Source: Gemmata palustris | Lineage (GTDB): Bacteria; Planctomycetota; Planctomycetia; Gemmatales; Gemmataceae | Length of the DNA: 64,000 nt | Direction: 5' to 3' | NCBI RefSeq assembly: GCF_017939745.1 | Contig: NZ_JAGKQQ010000001.1 | Location: 2,914,001-2,978,000, forward strand | Shown here: piece after piece, positions 55,412 through 64,000 of the stretch | Layout of the letters: every line of letters starts with the position of its first letter | How positions within the stretch are numbered: position 1 is the stretch's first letter | The notes under the pieces: model-generated | Seen by the model: the letters and a program-made list of their open reading frames with translations, nothing else | The model's database searches: none | What the model was told of the DNA's origin: nothing | Made by a program: the position numbers and the translations under genes

Positions 55412-55951
55412 TTACCGCCTTTCATCAATCGCGAACCGCGGAACGAGCTTGAGCGCCGCGGAGTTCAGGCAGAACCGCAGACCGTGCGGCGGGGGACCGT
55501 CCGGGAAGACGTGCCCCAGGTGCGCATCGCACCGGCTGCACAGCACTTCCGTCCGCGTCATGAAGTGACCGCGGTCGGTCTTCGTGCTCACGTTGTCCTC
55601 TGCGACCGGCTCCTTGAAGCTCGGCCAACCGGTCCCGCTATCGAACTTCGTGAGCGAATCGAACAGCGGTTGCCCGCAGCACACGCAGGCGTACACGCCG
55701 TCGTCTTTCGTGTTCCAGAACGCGCCCGTACACGCGCGCTCGGTGTCGCGTTCACGGGTGACGCGGTACTGTTCTGGCGAAAGCTGGGCGCGCCATTCCG
55801 CGTCCGTTTTCACGACCTTCGCACCGCCAACGGGTTTGCCCTCGCGCTCGGGCAGCGGGGCCGGGGCCATCACCCCGCGCGACACAAAGGCCCAGGCCAC
55901 GAGAACCGCAACGAAGCAGAGAAAGATGAGAACGAGCAGTTGAGTTTTCAT
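55412..55951 (-). CDS. msrB: Peptide-methionine (R)-S-oxide reductase with a membrane anchor
   Basis: A 179-residue protein: N-terminal anchor [19 protein letters not shown], then a complete MsrB domain: zinc cysteines in [11 protein letters not shown] (89/92) and [13 protein letters not shown] (138/141), [22 protein letters not shown] with the catalytic C161. It reduces methionine-R-sulfoxide in envelope proteins. ATG 55951 starts the anchor; the ribosome site is weak. Confidence 0.93.
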   Translation of the reverse strand: MKTQLLVLIFLCFVAVLVAWAFVSRGVMAPAPLPEREGKPVGGAKVVKTDAEWRAQLSPEQYRVTRERDTERACTGAFWNTKDDGVYACVCCGQPLFDSLTKFDSGTGWPSFKEPVAEDNVSTKTDRGHFMTRTEVLCSRCDAHLGHVFPDGPPPHGLRFCLNSAALKLVPRFAIDERR

Positions 55952-55986
55952 GCTGATTGGATGCGCGCCACCCGAACGAGTTTCGG

Positions 55987-56280
55987 TCACTTGCGCTGAA
56001 TCTTCTTCGGCCCGGCGCCGGCGGCCTTCTCGTAGGTGCCCTTGTCGGTCTTCACGTACTTGGTGAACCCCTTCGACGCGAGGTTCTTGTCGCTGACCGC
56101 GGCCTTGCCCTGCGTATCGGTCCAGGCCCGCGGCGCGTTGGCCTCGGTGAACACCCGGCGCACCGGCTCACCGGTCTCCGGGTGCGTCGTGAGTGTGCCG
56201 TCGGACATCTTCTGGAACACCTCGAACTGCTCGCCCCCGGCCCCGTCCGCGAGCACCACTTCGTACACGTACAACGGCAT
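55987..56280 (-). CDS. FmdB-like protein that lacks the zinc cysteines
   Basis: A 97-residue protein: [44 protein letters not shown]. This follows the FmdB/CxxC_CXXC_SSSS pattern (MPxYEYxCxxCGxxFExxQ...P..CPxCG..VRR) position for position, but both cysteine pairs are replaced. The C-terminal half is basic ([20 protein letters not shown]). It lies 35 bp upstream of msrB on the same strand. Its role is unknown. Confidence 0.72.
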   Translation of the reverse strand: MPLYVYEVVLADGAGGEQFEVFQKMSDGTLTTHPETGEPVRRVFTEANAPRAWTDTQGKAAVSDKNLASKGFTKYVKTDKGTYEKAAGAGPKKIQRK

Positions 56281-56289
56281 GGAAATGCT

Positions 56290-56465
56290 CCGAGATCAAG
56301 AGCGCCACGGATGAACACAGAAAACGCGGATCGGAACAAAAGGCAGAAGAGTATTGGACAGGATTAACAGGATCGACAGGATTCAGAATTTTAATCTCGT
56401 GAATCTTGTTGATCCTGTCGAAAAGCTCTTCTGTCTTGATCCGTGTTTATCTGCGTTTATCCGCG
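56290..56465. repeat. Intergenic palindrome of ACAGGAT and CACGGAT-type units
   Basis: ACAGGAT occurs at 56358, 56367 and 56376; 56366-56384 pairs with 56401-56419 (16 of 19), and GGCAGAAGAG pairs with CTCTTCTGTC further out. The outermost parts (GCCACGGATGAACACAG on the left, a GATCCGTGTTTATCTGCG series on the right) pair as well. It fills the gap between two minus-strand genes. Confidence 0.78.
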
Positions 56466-56477
56466 GCTGTCTTCATC

Positions 56478-57416
56478 TTACTTCTTCGCGAGCTCGGCGC
56501 GAACGGTTTCTAGCAGCTTCTTCGTGGCTTTGATGCCCTCGGGCTCGCCGATCTTACCGCCCTCGTACTCGATCCCGACGAACCCCGAGTACTTGTGCTT
56601 CTTCACCACGATTTCCATCATCTTGCGGTAATCGGTGTGAGTTTCGTTCCCCTTGTCGTCGAAGTCGTGCGTCTTGGCCGACACGCCCTTCGCGTAGGGC
56701 ATCAGCTCGTCCACGCCCTTGTAGCGGTCGTAGGCGGTTTCCTTCACGCCTTCGATCTTGCCGATGTTGAAGTTGCCGAAGTCCGGCAGCGTTCCACAGC
56801 GCTTGTGATCCACGAGCTTCATCACGCCCGCGAGCCATTCGCCGTGGCTCGACAGCCCGCCGTGGTTCTCCACGATGGTGTTGATCCCGAGCGTGTCGGT
56901 GAGTTCCGCGAGCTTGCGCAGGCCATCGGCGGCGAGCTTCTGCGTTTCGGCGAAGCCCTTCTTCCAGTCACTCGCGGCGTTCACGCGGATGCTGTGGCAC
57001 CCGAGGAACTTCGCCCACTCCGCCCAGCGCTTGTGGTTATCGACCGCGGTGGCGCGCTTCTTTTCGTCCGGGTCGCCGAGGTTCCCCTCGCCGTCGCACA
57101 TGATGAGGACGCTCACCACTTTGTTGTCGTCCGCGACGTTCTTCAGGTCCTTGAGGTACGCGCCGTCGTTCTTCTTGTCCTTGTAGAACTGGTTGACGTA
57201 CTCGACGCCGTTGATGCCGTATTCCTTCGCGCTGATCTCCGCGAACTTGAGCGCGTCGATCTTCTTCGCGAAGAATGCTTTGTGCAGCGACCACTGCGCG
57301 AGCGAGATTTTGAACACTTCGGTCGGTTCGGCGGCGGGCACCAGGCGCGGGAGGAGCGCGACCCCACCGACCGCAGCGGAAGCAGCCAGGAAGTCGCGAC
57401 GCGAGAGGGAACGCAT
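56478..57416 (-). CDS. Tat-exported sugar phosphate isomerase/epimerase-like protein
   Basis: A 312-residue protein with twin-arginine leader [18 protein letters not shown] and a xylose-isomerase-like TIM barrel (AP_endonuc_2): [83 protein letters not shown]. The metal ligands E, D, H and E of the family are present. It probably acts on a sugar in the periplasm; substrate not known. Confidence 0.88.
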   Translation of the reverse strand: MRSLSRRDFLAASAAVGGVALLPRLVPAAEPTEVFKISLAQWSLHKAFFAKKIDALKFAEISAKEYGINGVEYVNQFYKDKKNDGAYLKDLKNVADDNKVVSVLIMCDGEGNLGDPDEKKRATAVDNHKRWAEWAKFLGCHSIRVNAASDWKKGFAETQKLAADGLRKLAELTDTLGINTIVENHGGLSSHGEWLAGVMKLVDHKRCGTLPDFGNFNIGKIEGVKETAYDRYKGVDELMPYAKGVSAKTHDFDDKGNETHTDYRKMMEIVVKKHKYSGFVGIEYEGGKIGEPEGIKATKKLLETVRAELAKK

Positions 57417-57515
57417 GTTAAAAGCTCCAGAAGGGAGGACCGGGAAGAGGCCGAGGATTGATTCTATGGCGATCCGCGTGGGACAGCGCCGGTCCCGCCG
57501 AATCGCGCGCGAAAC

Positions 57516-60170
57516 TCACTCGTAGCGCTTGCGGAGGGCTTCGATTTCTTTGTCTTTCTTCTGCGCGGCGAGCGCGGCAATGAGCAGCTCTTTCGCGTCG
57601 CCGTTCATCACATCAATGTGGAGCGCCCGGAGCGCGATGCGCTCGGCGAACAGCGGGCGGTTGGCATTCACGTGCAGCTTCGCGAGCCGAATGTGGAGCG
57701 CGATGTCGTCCGGGTTCGCGACGATGAGGTCTGAAAGCACGAGGGCGAGTTGGTCGGGTTTCTTCCCCACGTCGTAAACGCGCGCGAGTTGTTCGAGCCA
57801 TTCGGCTTCGCCCGGGGCGAACTTGAGCCCGTTCTCGAATGTTTTTGCAGCCTTGTCGAAATCCTTCAACTCGAACAAGAGCTTGCCGAGTTCGAGCAGC
57901 ACGCGCCCGTCCTCGGGGTTTTCGTCCGCGGCTTCTTCTAGCGCGGCCCGTGCGCCGGCATCGTCCTTCGCGCGCCGGAGCAACCGAGCGGCCACGATCG
58001 ACGCCCCTGGGTGCCCCTTCTCCTTCGCTCGCACAGCCTCCACCAGCTTCTTCGCGTCTGCGGATTTGTCGCGCCGGAGGTATTCTCCCGCGAGCCGCGC
58101 GGCCAGGTCTGGGTCATCCGGCTTCGCCTTGTGTGCGGCCTCGAGTTCGGCGAAGGTCATCGGCTTGTCGGGGCGCCGTGGGGTCGCGGACTTCACCACG
58201 TCCGCGAGGTACTTGCGATAGCCCGCTTCAAAATCCGTCTTCTCCGTCCCGAGTGCGGATTTCAGTGCCGCTGCGGTATCGCTCGTCGTCTTGTAAGCGT
58301 TCAGCACCTTCGCAACCCCTTCCTCACCGTGCGTTTTCACGATGTACTCGACGTACAGGAGCCCCTGGTAGTACGCGAGCATCACGTCGGCCGGCTGGTT
58401 GAACCGCTTGTACGCGCGTGAAATGGTATCGAGGTCGAACGCGGTCCCCGCGGCGAGCCGGTCGCGGAGCACGAGTGCGACCTGACCGAAGCGCTTGGTG
58501 TGTTCCGCGCGCACGGCCAAACCCTCCGTTAACCAAACGGGCGCGCGGTGCGCCGTCTGGAGCAGATTAAATGCGTGCGTGAGTTCGTGCCGAACGACGA
58601 TGGCCCAGTTGTACGCCCGCGCGCCGCCATCGGCCCGGGGCGAAGGCAGCGCGATGAGCGGCCCCGTACACGCCCCCTGAACGGCACCCGGAAGCCCCGG
58701 CAACATCGCGATGCGCCCGCTGAACATTTGCCGCCGGGCGAACACTTCCACGAGTATCTTTCCCGGGGGCGTGAAGCTGTACTGGTTCGCGAGTTCCGCG
58801 AACGTCTCTTCCAGCACGTCCGCCAGGAACGCGGCCATCACCTTATCGTTCTTCTTGTCGAAGCGGATCACGAAGTGCGGCGTTTCCGTCGTGGCATATT
58901 CGGCGAGTTCGTCGAGTACGGTGAGCGCGTTGTCGGCCTTCACGTTGAACGGATCGGCCTTCATCGCGGCCTTGAGTGCGGCCCGCGCTTCCGGCTCGCG
59001 CCCCTGCATGTAAAGGAGCAGCCCCAACCCGGCTTTCGGGCCGGGCAGTGCGGGGCGCAACTCACTCGCTTTCTCAAAACACTCCGCGGCGATCACGAAC
59101 TGGCGTGTTTCGGTGAAGATCGTGCCAAGTTCCAAGTAGAATTGCGCGGGCTTGGCATCAAACACTTCGACCTCTTTACCCGCCGTCGCGTACCCGACTT
59201 TATCGCCGGCCAAGTGGCGCAGTGCCGCGAGGCGCGCGAGCGTCGGTTCGTCCCGCGGGCCGATCGCCTTCGCCGCGAGAAGGAGTTTCTCCGCGCTCGT
59301 GGGGTCGGCTTCCGCGAAACGCACGTCGGCCTTCAACCGCAGCGCGCCGGGGTGCTTGGGGTTCACCTTCAGCGCGTTATCCGCCTGGCGCTCGGCGTCG
59401 GCGAAGTCCATCCGCTCCAGCGCGATGAGCCCCTTCCCGACCAGCGCTTCCGCGGCCTTCGGGTTGATCTTGAGTGCGGCATCGAACGCATTAGCCGCGT
59501 CCGCGCGGTTGTGCTTGTCCAAAAAGAGCCGACCGCTGAGGTACTCGGCCTGCCAACAATCCGCATCGCACTTGAGCGCGTCGCGCAGAACTTCCGTGAG
59601 GATGAACTTGAACTGATCCGGTTTGTTGTGCGTAGTCGCGTTCTCGATGCCCGCCTGCGCGACGATGAGCAACTTCTCCGGGTCGGTGATCTCTTTCTCG
59701 CTCGTCGCGGCATCGGTGTACGCCTTCACGAACCACCGCATTTCGGTGTCCGCAGCCGATAAATCGCCCTTATCACGCAACACCCGGGCGCGTACCCACC
59801 GCGCGAGAAAGTGCTTGGCGTCTTTCTTGATGGCGGCTTCGACGTCCTTCGTCGCGTCGTCCCATTTACCAAGCGCGAAGAGTAGATCCGCCCGATGGCC
59901 GAGCAGGTCGGGATTGTCGGGCGCGGCCTTCAGTCCGGCGTCGAGCGCATCGAGTGCCTTCACGTTCTCGCCCTGCGCGCGGTAGCACGCGGCCTGACCG
60001 ATGAACGCGACCGGCACCTTCTCGTTCTTCGCGAGTTCGTCGTACCCCGCGAGCGCCTCCGCGAAGTTGCCGCGCTGGAGCCGCTGCTTCAGCGCGGGAT
60101 ACTCGGCCTTTTGGCCCCAAACAGTTCCGGTGAGCAACAGCACGGAGAGCGTGACGAAAAATGTGCGCAT
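57516..60170 (-). CDS. Secreted TPR protein with peptidase MA-like domain
   Basis: An 884-residue protein: signal peptide MRTFFVTLSVLLLTGTVWGQ, about ten TPR-type repeats (30-420), a peptidase-MA-like domain with the zinc motif HELTH (528-532) and downstream Glu in WLTEGLAV (E549), and another TPR block to the C-terminus. Family name peptidase MA is based on the HExxH...E arrangement. ATG 60170 follows GGTGGG. The long upstream reading frame across the Rdx gene is not coding. Confidence 0.87.
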   Translation of the reverse strand: MRTFFVTLSVLLLTGTVWGQKAEYPALKQRLQRGNFAEALAGYDELAKNEKVPVAFIGQAACYRAQGENVKALDALDAGLKAAPDNPDLLGHRADLLFALGKWDDATKDVEAAIKKDAKHFLARWVRARVLRDKGDLSAADTEMRWFVKAYTDAATSEKEITDPEKLLIVAQAGIENATTHNKPDQFKFILTEVLRDALKCDADCWQAEYLSGRLFLDKHNRADAANAFDAALKINPKAAEALVGKGLIALERMDFADAERQADNALKVNPKHPGALRLKADVRFAEADPTSAEKLLLAAKAIGPRDEPTLARLAALRHLAGDKVGYATAGKEVEVFDAKPAQFYLELGTIFTETRQFVIAAECFEKASELRPALPGPKAGLGLLLYMQGREPEARAALKAAMKADPFNVKADNALTVLDELAEYATTETPHFVIRFDKKNDKVMAAFLADVLEETFAELANQYSFTPPGKILVEVFARRQMFSGRIAMLPGLPGAVQGACTGPLIALPSPRADGGARAYNWAIVVRHELTHAFNLLQTAHRAPVWLTEGLAVRAEHTKRFGQVALVLRDRLAAGTAFDLDTISRAYKRFNQPADVMLAYYQGLLYVEYIVKTHGEEGVAKVLNAYKTTSDTAAALKSALGTEKTDFEAGYRKYLADVVKSATPRRPDKPMTFAELEAAHKAKPDDPDLAARLAGEYLRRDKSADAKKLVEAVRAKEKGHPGASIVAARLLRRAKDDAGARAALEEAADENPEDGRVLLELGKLLFELKDFDKAAKTFENGLKFAPGEAEWLEQLARVYDVGKKPDQLALVLSDLIVANPDDIALHIRLAKLHVNANRPLFAERIALRALHIDVMNGDAKELLIAALAAQKKDKEIEALRKRYE

Positions 60171-60217
60171 AGTGAACCCACCGTACCGCCACGGTGCTGG
60201 AACCGCAAGCATCAGGT

Positions 60218-60273
60218 GCACAAGAAACAACGCCGGTTCCGAGCCACGTGCCCGAAACCGGCGTTCGTTGTGC
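60218..60273 (-). terminator. Hairpin between the Rdx-like and TPR genes
   Basis: 10-bp stem AACGCCGGTT / AACCGGCGTT (60229-60238 and 60256-60265) extended by GCACAA / TTGTGC outside. It lies 21 bp after the Rdx-like stop. Confidence 0.6.
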
Positions 60274-60294
60274 AGCACGAGAACTCGCCTTCGC

Positions 60295-60537
60295 TCAGCC
60301 CGCGGATGTGACCTCGGCTCCGCGAATCTCGGCAGCCAGTTCATCCGGGGTGCGCAGCGATCCGCCGCTCGATCCATTGATAGTTCTGCCGTCCACTTCG
60401 ACGTTGAACTCGCCCTTGTTGCCGTCCACGACCCGGACATTGAGGTTGGGATCGTTCCGAAGCGCGGCCGTAATTTGGTCGGTGTGGCTCCCGATGTTCG
60501 GACACGTCGGGCACCGGCGAATGGTAACGTCTCTCAC
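60295..60537 (-). CDS. Rdx/SelW-like small redox protein
   Basis: An 80-residue protein starting MRDVTIRRCPTCPNIGSHTD. CPTC gives the thioredoxin-like CxxC, and the following VVDGNKGEFNVEVDGRTING matches the Rdx-family strand pair (..G.FEV.VDG..). GTG 60537 has GGAGG 7-8 nt upstream. Longer reading frames upstream were rejected. Probable thiol oxidoreductase; partner unknown. Confidence 0.72.
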   Translation of the reverse strand: MRDVTIRRCPTCPNIGSHTDQITAALRNDPNLNVRVVDGNKGEFNVEVDGRTINGSSGGSLRTPDELAAEIRGAEVTSAG

Positions 60538-60625
60538 GATGAGCCTCCGCTGTTGGGAGAAGTGGGCGACTCTAACAACCGCCACACGTCCTCGCCGCAA
60601 GTGGTGTGCCGAACAACGCCCCCGT

Positions 60626-61873
60626 TTACGTGAGCCGGTCCGCTTTCCGCAATGTGGGGAACAACCACGTCCAGATGCCCGTGACGACCAGCGACCCGAC
60701 CCCGCCGAAAGCGACCGCGCCGACCGGACCGAGGAACCGGGCAACGACCCCGCTCTCGAACTCGCCTAGTTCGTTCGATGCCCCGATGAACAGCGTCGAG
60801 ACGGCCGAGACCCGGCCGCGCATCCGGTCCGGTGTCGCGATCTGCACGAGACTCTGCCGCGTGAACACCGACACCATGTCGGCCCCACCCAGCACCGCAA
60901 GGGCCAGAACGGAGAGCCAGAACGACCGCGAGTACGCGAACACCAGCGTCATCACCCCGAACAACGCGACCGCGAGGAGCATTTTCCACCCGGCGCCGCT
61001 ACGAATCGGGCGCAGAGCCAGGCACCCGGCCACGATCAGCGCGCCAATAGCCGGAGACGAACGCAGAATCCCGAACCCTTCCGGGCCAACGTGCAACACA
61101 TCGCGGGCGAACACGGGAAGCAATCCGGTGGCACCCCCGAGCAGCACGGCAAACAAGTCCAGAGAGATCGCGCCCAGAACCAGTTTGTTGTGCCACACGT
61201 ACCCGAGCCCTTCCCGAATCTGTGCCACTCGCGAGCGGCCGTGCTCGAACGGCGGCCGGGCGTCGGCACGGATCAGCAAGCAACAAAGGGTCGATCCCAC
61301 GTAGAGCCCGGCGCTCACGGAGTACCCGAGAACCGGAGAGATCGCGCACAACAGCCCGCCGAGGGCCGGGCCGAGAATACTCCCCAGTTGTGCCACCAGG
61401 GAGTTCGTCGCAATCGCACGGGGTAGTAGATGGATCGGCACCAGCATCGGCCCGAGTGCGCTGGCGGCCGGATGAAAGAAGGCCCGCGCGCTACCGAACA
61501 GGGCCGACAGAACGAAGATCGGCCACAACCCGGTTCCGAATTCCGATCGGAACGCGAGCCCCACGGACGTGAGCAACTGAGTCACGTAACACAGGACGAG
61601 AATGAGCCGGCGGTTGTGCCGGTCGGCCGCTTCCCCGGCCACGAGCGTCAAGCAGATGAGGGGAAGGAATTGAGCCAGCCCGATCATCCCCACCGCGAAC
61701 GCGGCCTCCTCGACGTCCATCGTCCGGCGGGCGATTTCGTACACTTCCCACGCGATCGTGACCGCCTGAGAGCCGGTCGCCAGGGTGCTGAAGAATCGAC
61801 CAGTCAGAAAGAGTACGTAGGGCCGGCGCCCGAACAGCGTACCGCCGGTCGGCAGTTGTGGATCAGTGGTCAT
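60626..61873 (-). CDS. Major facilitator superfamily exporter (EntS-like)
   Basis: A 415-residue protein with 10-12 helices of the MFS_3/EntS kind: [40 protein letters not shown] (motif A), [58 protein letters not shown]. Members export siderophores or drugs; no biosynthetic gene is near. ATG 61873 ([11 protein letters not shown]) has AAGAAAG upstream. It is divergent from the dehydrogenase gene with a 148-bp gap. Confidence 0.88.
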   Translation of the reverse strand: MTTDPQLPTGGTLFGRRPYVLFLTGRFFSTLATGSQAVTIAWEVYEIARRTMDVEEAAFAVGMIGLAQFLPLICLTLVAGEAADRHNRRLILVLCYVTQLLTSVGLAFRSEFGTGLWPIFVLSALFGSARAFFHPAASALGPMLVPIHLLPRAIATNSLVAQLGSILGPALGGLLCAISPVLGYSVSAGLYVGSTLCCLLIRADARPPFEHGRSRVAQIREGLGYVWHNKLVLGAISLDLFAVLLGGATGLLPVFARDVLHVGPEGFGILRSSPAIGALIVAGCLALRPIRSGAGWKMLLAVALFGVMTLVFAYSRSFWLSVLALAVLGGADMVSVFTRQSLVQIATPDRMRGRVSAVSTLFIGASNELGEFESGVVARFLGPVGAVAFGGVGSLVVTGIWTWLFPTLRKADRLT

Positions 61874-62021
61874 CTTTCTTTTCTTATGGGCGAAGACGGA
61901 GGCGGCGCGGGACGAACGAGATAGAACACACGATGGGTCGGGCGCCCGGCGCGAGTCCGTTCGTTCGCCCCCTCGTACCTCTCTCGGTCCGTTCCGGTTC
62001 TTCACCACTCGGGAGTTCCTC

Positions 62022-63041
62022 ATGCAACTCGGGATGATCGGTCTGGGTCGAATGGGGGCCAACATGGTTCGCCGGCTCATGCGCAACAAGCACGAGTGCG
62101 TCGTGTTCGACATGCACCCCGAAGCCGTGCAAGCGCTGGTCAAAGACGGCGCCGTCGGTGCCGCGTCGCTCGACGAATTGGTCAAGAAGCTCGCCAAACC
62201 GCGGGCGATCTGGCTCATGGTCCCCGCCGCCATCGTCGATCGCGCACTGGCCGACCTCACCTCGCGCCTCGATCCGGGCGACATCGTGATTGATGGCGGG
62301 AACTCCTACTACGTGGACGACATTCGCCGGGCCAAGGAACTGAGTGCGAAGGGGTTGCACTACGTCGATGTGGGGACGAGCGGCGGCGTGTTCGGGCTGG
62401 AGCGCGGGTACTGCCAGATGATCGGCGGCGAACCCGCGGTCGTAAAGCACCTGGACCCGATCTTCGCCACGCTCGCTCCGCCAATTGATTCGGCCCCGCG
62501 CACACCGGGGAAGGAGGGACCGACGCGCCCCGCCGAACACGGCTACTTGCACTGCGGACCGAACGGGGCCGGGCACTTCGTCAAAATGGTTCACAACGGC
62601 ATCGAGTACGGGATCATGGCCGCCTATGCGGAGGGGATGAACATCCTCCGGCACGCGAACGTGGGCCGGCGCGAGCACGCGGCCGACGCGGAAACGACCC
62701 CGCTCCGCGCTCCCGAACACTATCAGTACGATCTGAACGTGGCCGATATCGCGGAAGTGTGGCGCCGCGGGAGCGTCGTCTCGTCCTGGCTGCTCGATCT
62801 GACCGCCCAGGCGCTAGGATCGGACCCGGACCTCGCGAGTTTCGCCGGCCGGGTGTCGGACTCCGGCGAGGGGCGCTGGACCGTTGCCGCGGCAATCGAC
62901 GAGGGCGTTCCGGCCCCGGTGCTGACCGCAGCGCTGTTCGAGCGCTTCTCCTCGCGCGGCGAGGACGAGTACGCGAACCGGTTGCTGTCCGCGATGCGGC
63001 ACGCTTTTGGCGGGCACCACGAGAAGCCCGCGGCGCAGTAG
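62022..63041 (+). CDS. 6-phosphogluconate dehydrogenase, decarboxylating, short type
   Basis: A 339-residue enzyme of the oxidative pentose phosphate pathway: 6-P-gluconate + NAD(P)+ to ribulose-5-P + CO2. Rossmann motif [15 protein letters not shown], substrate region [31 protein letters not shown] and catalytic [15 protein letters not shown] (K and H/N/E). The short C-terminus is that of the NAD-preferring GndA/YqeC type rather than the 470-residue Gnd. GGGAG precedes ATG 62022. Confidence 0.93.
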   Translation: MQLGMIGLGRMGANMVRRLMRNKHECVVFDMHPEAVQALVKDGAVGAASLDELVKKLAKPRAIWLMVPAAIVDRALADLTSRLDPGDIVIDGGNSYYVDDIRRAKELSAKGLHYVDVGTSGGVFGLERGYCQMIGGEPAVVKHLDPIFATLAPPIDSAPRTPGKEGPTRPAEHGYLHCGPNGAGHFVKMVHNGIEYGIMAAYAEGMNILRHANVGRREHAADAETTPLRAPEHYQYDLNVADIAEVWRRGSVVSSWLLDLTAQALGSDPDLASFAGRVSDSGEGRWTVAAAIDEGVPAPVLTAALFERFSSRGEDEYANRLLSAMRHAFGGHHEKPAAQ

Positions 63042-63080
63042 TCGCGCGGCCCTCTGGAACCGGCGGTCCTGCGTGCCACA

Positions 63081-63127
63081 CGAATCCGTCGGCACGCGGG
63101 AATACGGTTCGCGTGCCGACGGATTCG
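63081..63127 (+). terminator. 18-bp perfect hairpin after the dehydrogenase gene
   Basis: Arms 63081-63098 and 63110-63127 (CGAATCCGTCGGCACGCG and its complement) with an 11-nt loop, 40 bp past the stop. No T-run follows. Confidence 0.7.
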
Positions 63128-63280
63128 GGCCAAAATGTGCTCCGAAATATTACCCACCCGGTTCGGTCTCCCCGTGACGGCGCGATTCGCCGACACGCGG
63201 CCGAAATCGGAAGTGCGGAACCGCGTGCCGTTGATTGAATGAATTGGAACTGTGTTCGCGACCACATTCGAGATGATCCG

Positions 63281-64000
63281 ATGCCGATCTCGCCGCTCGC
63301 CGGGAAGCCGGTCCCGAAAGAACTGCTCACCAACGTCGCCGCGCTGGAGCGAGAGTATTACGCCCACAAACCCGACCCGGGCGATCCCAACCAGCGGGTC
63401 GCGTTCGGCACGAGCGGGCACCGCGGCACGCCGGGCAACAACACGTTCACCGAAGCCCACATTCTCGCGATCTCGCAAGCCATCTGCGATTACCGCACGG
63501 CCCACGGGATCACCGGCCCACTGTTCATGGGCAAGGACACGCACGCGCTCTCCGCCGCGGCCCAGCGCACGGCCCTGGAGGTGCTCGCGGCCAACCGTGC
63601 CGAAACCGTCATTCAACAGCACGACGGCGTGACGCCGACGCCGGTGATCTCGCGGGCGATCCTCGTTCACAACCGCGGGCGCACAACGGGCCTCGCCGAC
63701 GGGATCGTGATTACGCCGTCGCACAACCCGCCCGAGGACGGCGGGTTCAAGTACAACCCGACCAACGGCGGACCGGCCGATACCGACGTCACGAAGTGGG
63801 TCCAGGACCGCGCGAACGAGCTCCTGCGCGGGAACAACGCGGGCGTGAAGCGCGTTCCGCCGCTGTCGGCCCTCACCGCAACGACCACGCGCCAGGACGA
63901 CTTCGTCCGCCCGTATGTGGACGACCTCCGAAACGTGATCGACATGGACGCGATTCGCGGGGCCAAGTTGAAGCTCGGCGTGGACCCACTCGGCGGAGCG
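63281..64000 (+). CDS. pgm: Phosphoglucomutase, C-terminus cut by window edge
   Basis: The first 240 residues of an alpha-D-phosphohexomutase of the E. coli Pgm type: [44 protein letters not shown] and the phosphoserine loop [18 protein letters not shown]. It interconverts glucose-1-P and glucose-6-P. GAGATG lies before ATG 63281. Placed after the 6-phosphogluconate dehydrogenase, it fits a sugar-phosphate neighbourhood. Confidence 0.92.
   Translation, partial: MPISPLAGKPVPKELLTNVAALEREYYAHKPDPGDPNQRVAFGTSGHRGTPGNNTFTEAHILAISQAICDYRTAHGITGPLFMGKDTHALSAAAQRTALEVLAANRAETVIQQHDGVTPTPVISRAILVHNRGRTTGLADGIVITPSHNPPEDGGFKYNPTNGGPADTDVTKWVQDRANELLRGNNAGVKRVPPLSALTATTTRQDDFVRPYVDDLRNVIDMDAIRGAKLKLGVDPLGGA

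Noticed and set aside
60300-60440. An upstream start would extend the TPR/peptidase protein by 90 residues.
   Set aside because: It crosses the Rdx-like gene and a hairpin; ATG 60170 starts a clean signal peptide.
1-64000. Search for CRISPR arrays, rRNA and tRNA genes.
   Set aside because: No regularly spaced repeats of CRISPR type and no conserved rRNA or tRNA stretches were seen by eye.

Overview
The window looks like chromosomal DNA of a Gemmata-like planctomycete. It is GC-rich and carries families typical of that group: four DUF1559 proteins (two with a prepilin leader), a DUF1501 / DUF1549-DUF1553 / pre-peptidase / WD40-cytochrome set, an ECF sigma factor fused to a membrane segment and long periplasmic tail, a TIGR02996 leucine-rich-repeat protein and a soluble-loop Ser/Thr kinase. 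No rRNA, tRNA or CRISPR array was seen.

Layout. 1-9 kb is signalling: the end-clipped AI-2E-type permease, then an overlapping minus-strand run of a very large sensor kinase whose N-terminus matches the plant ethylene-receptor domain, an Rcp1-like response regulator and a receiver-kinase hybrid; a divergent NtrC-type activator follows. 9-18.7 kb holds three DUF1559 proteins, a polyprenyl-phosphate sugar transferase and a lipoprotein / His-rich membrane protein / TPR membrane protein run. 18.8-31.8 kb is one same-strand run (ECF sigma, DNRLRE protein, DUF1501, PPC-domain protein, DUF1549/DUF1553, WD40-cytochrome, PQQ-like propeller), several genes being translationally coupled. 31.9-38 kb carries a Tat-exported phosphoesterase, an intact IS1-family element with target duplication, a CPA2 antiporter, gene and IS66 remnants, and a metallopeptidase. 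38.4-42.3 kb has a ModE-like regulator, a fourth DUF1559 pseudopilin and an esterase.

42.3-48 kb is an accessory zone: low-GC decayed ORFs, a truncated CheR start, small orphan genes, then a retron. The retron has a promoter, a 170-nt msr-msd-like RNA flanked by perfect 11-nt complementary arms, a retron-type reverse transcriptase with the NAxxH, YADD and VTG motifs, and, one nucleotide after its stop, a TIGR02996/LRR protein. This RT-LRR pair is the strongest candidate in the window for an undescribed system; the effector role of the LRR protein is inference.

48-64 kb is mostly housekeeping: a phosphoglucosamine/phosphomanno-mutase, a PQQ-like propeller, HemL, a Ser/Thr kinase, MsrB, an FmdB-like protein without its zinc cysteines, a Tat-exported sugar-phosphate isomerase-like protein, a TPR-peptidase MA protein, an Rdx-like redox protein, an MFS exporter, a 6-phosphogluconate dehydrogenase and the start of a phosphoglucomutase. 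A 114-bp palindromic element (perfect 32-bp arms) sits at the broken 5' end of a truncated gene at 55.2 kb, and several simple-repeat palindromes sit at gene borders or inside signal-peptide coding regions.
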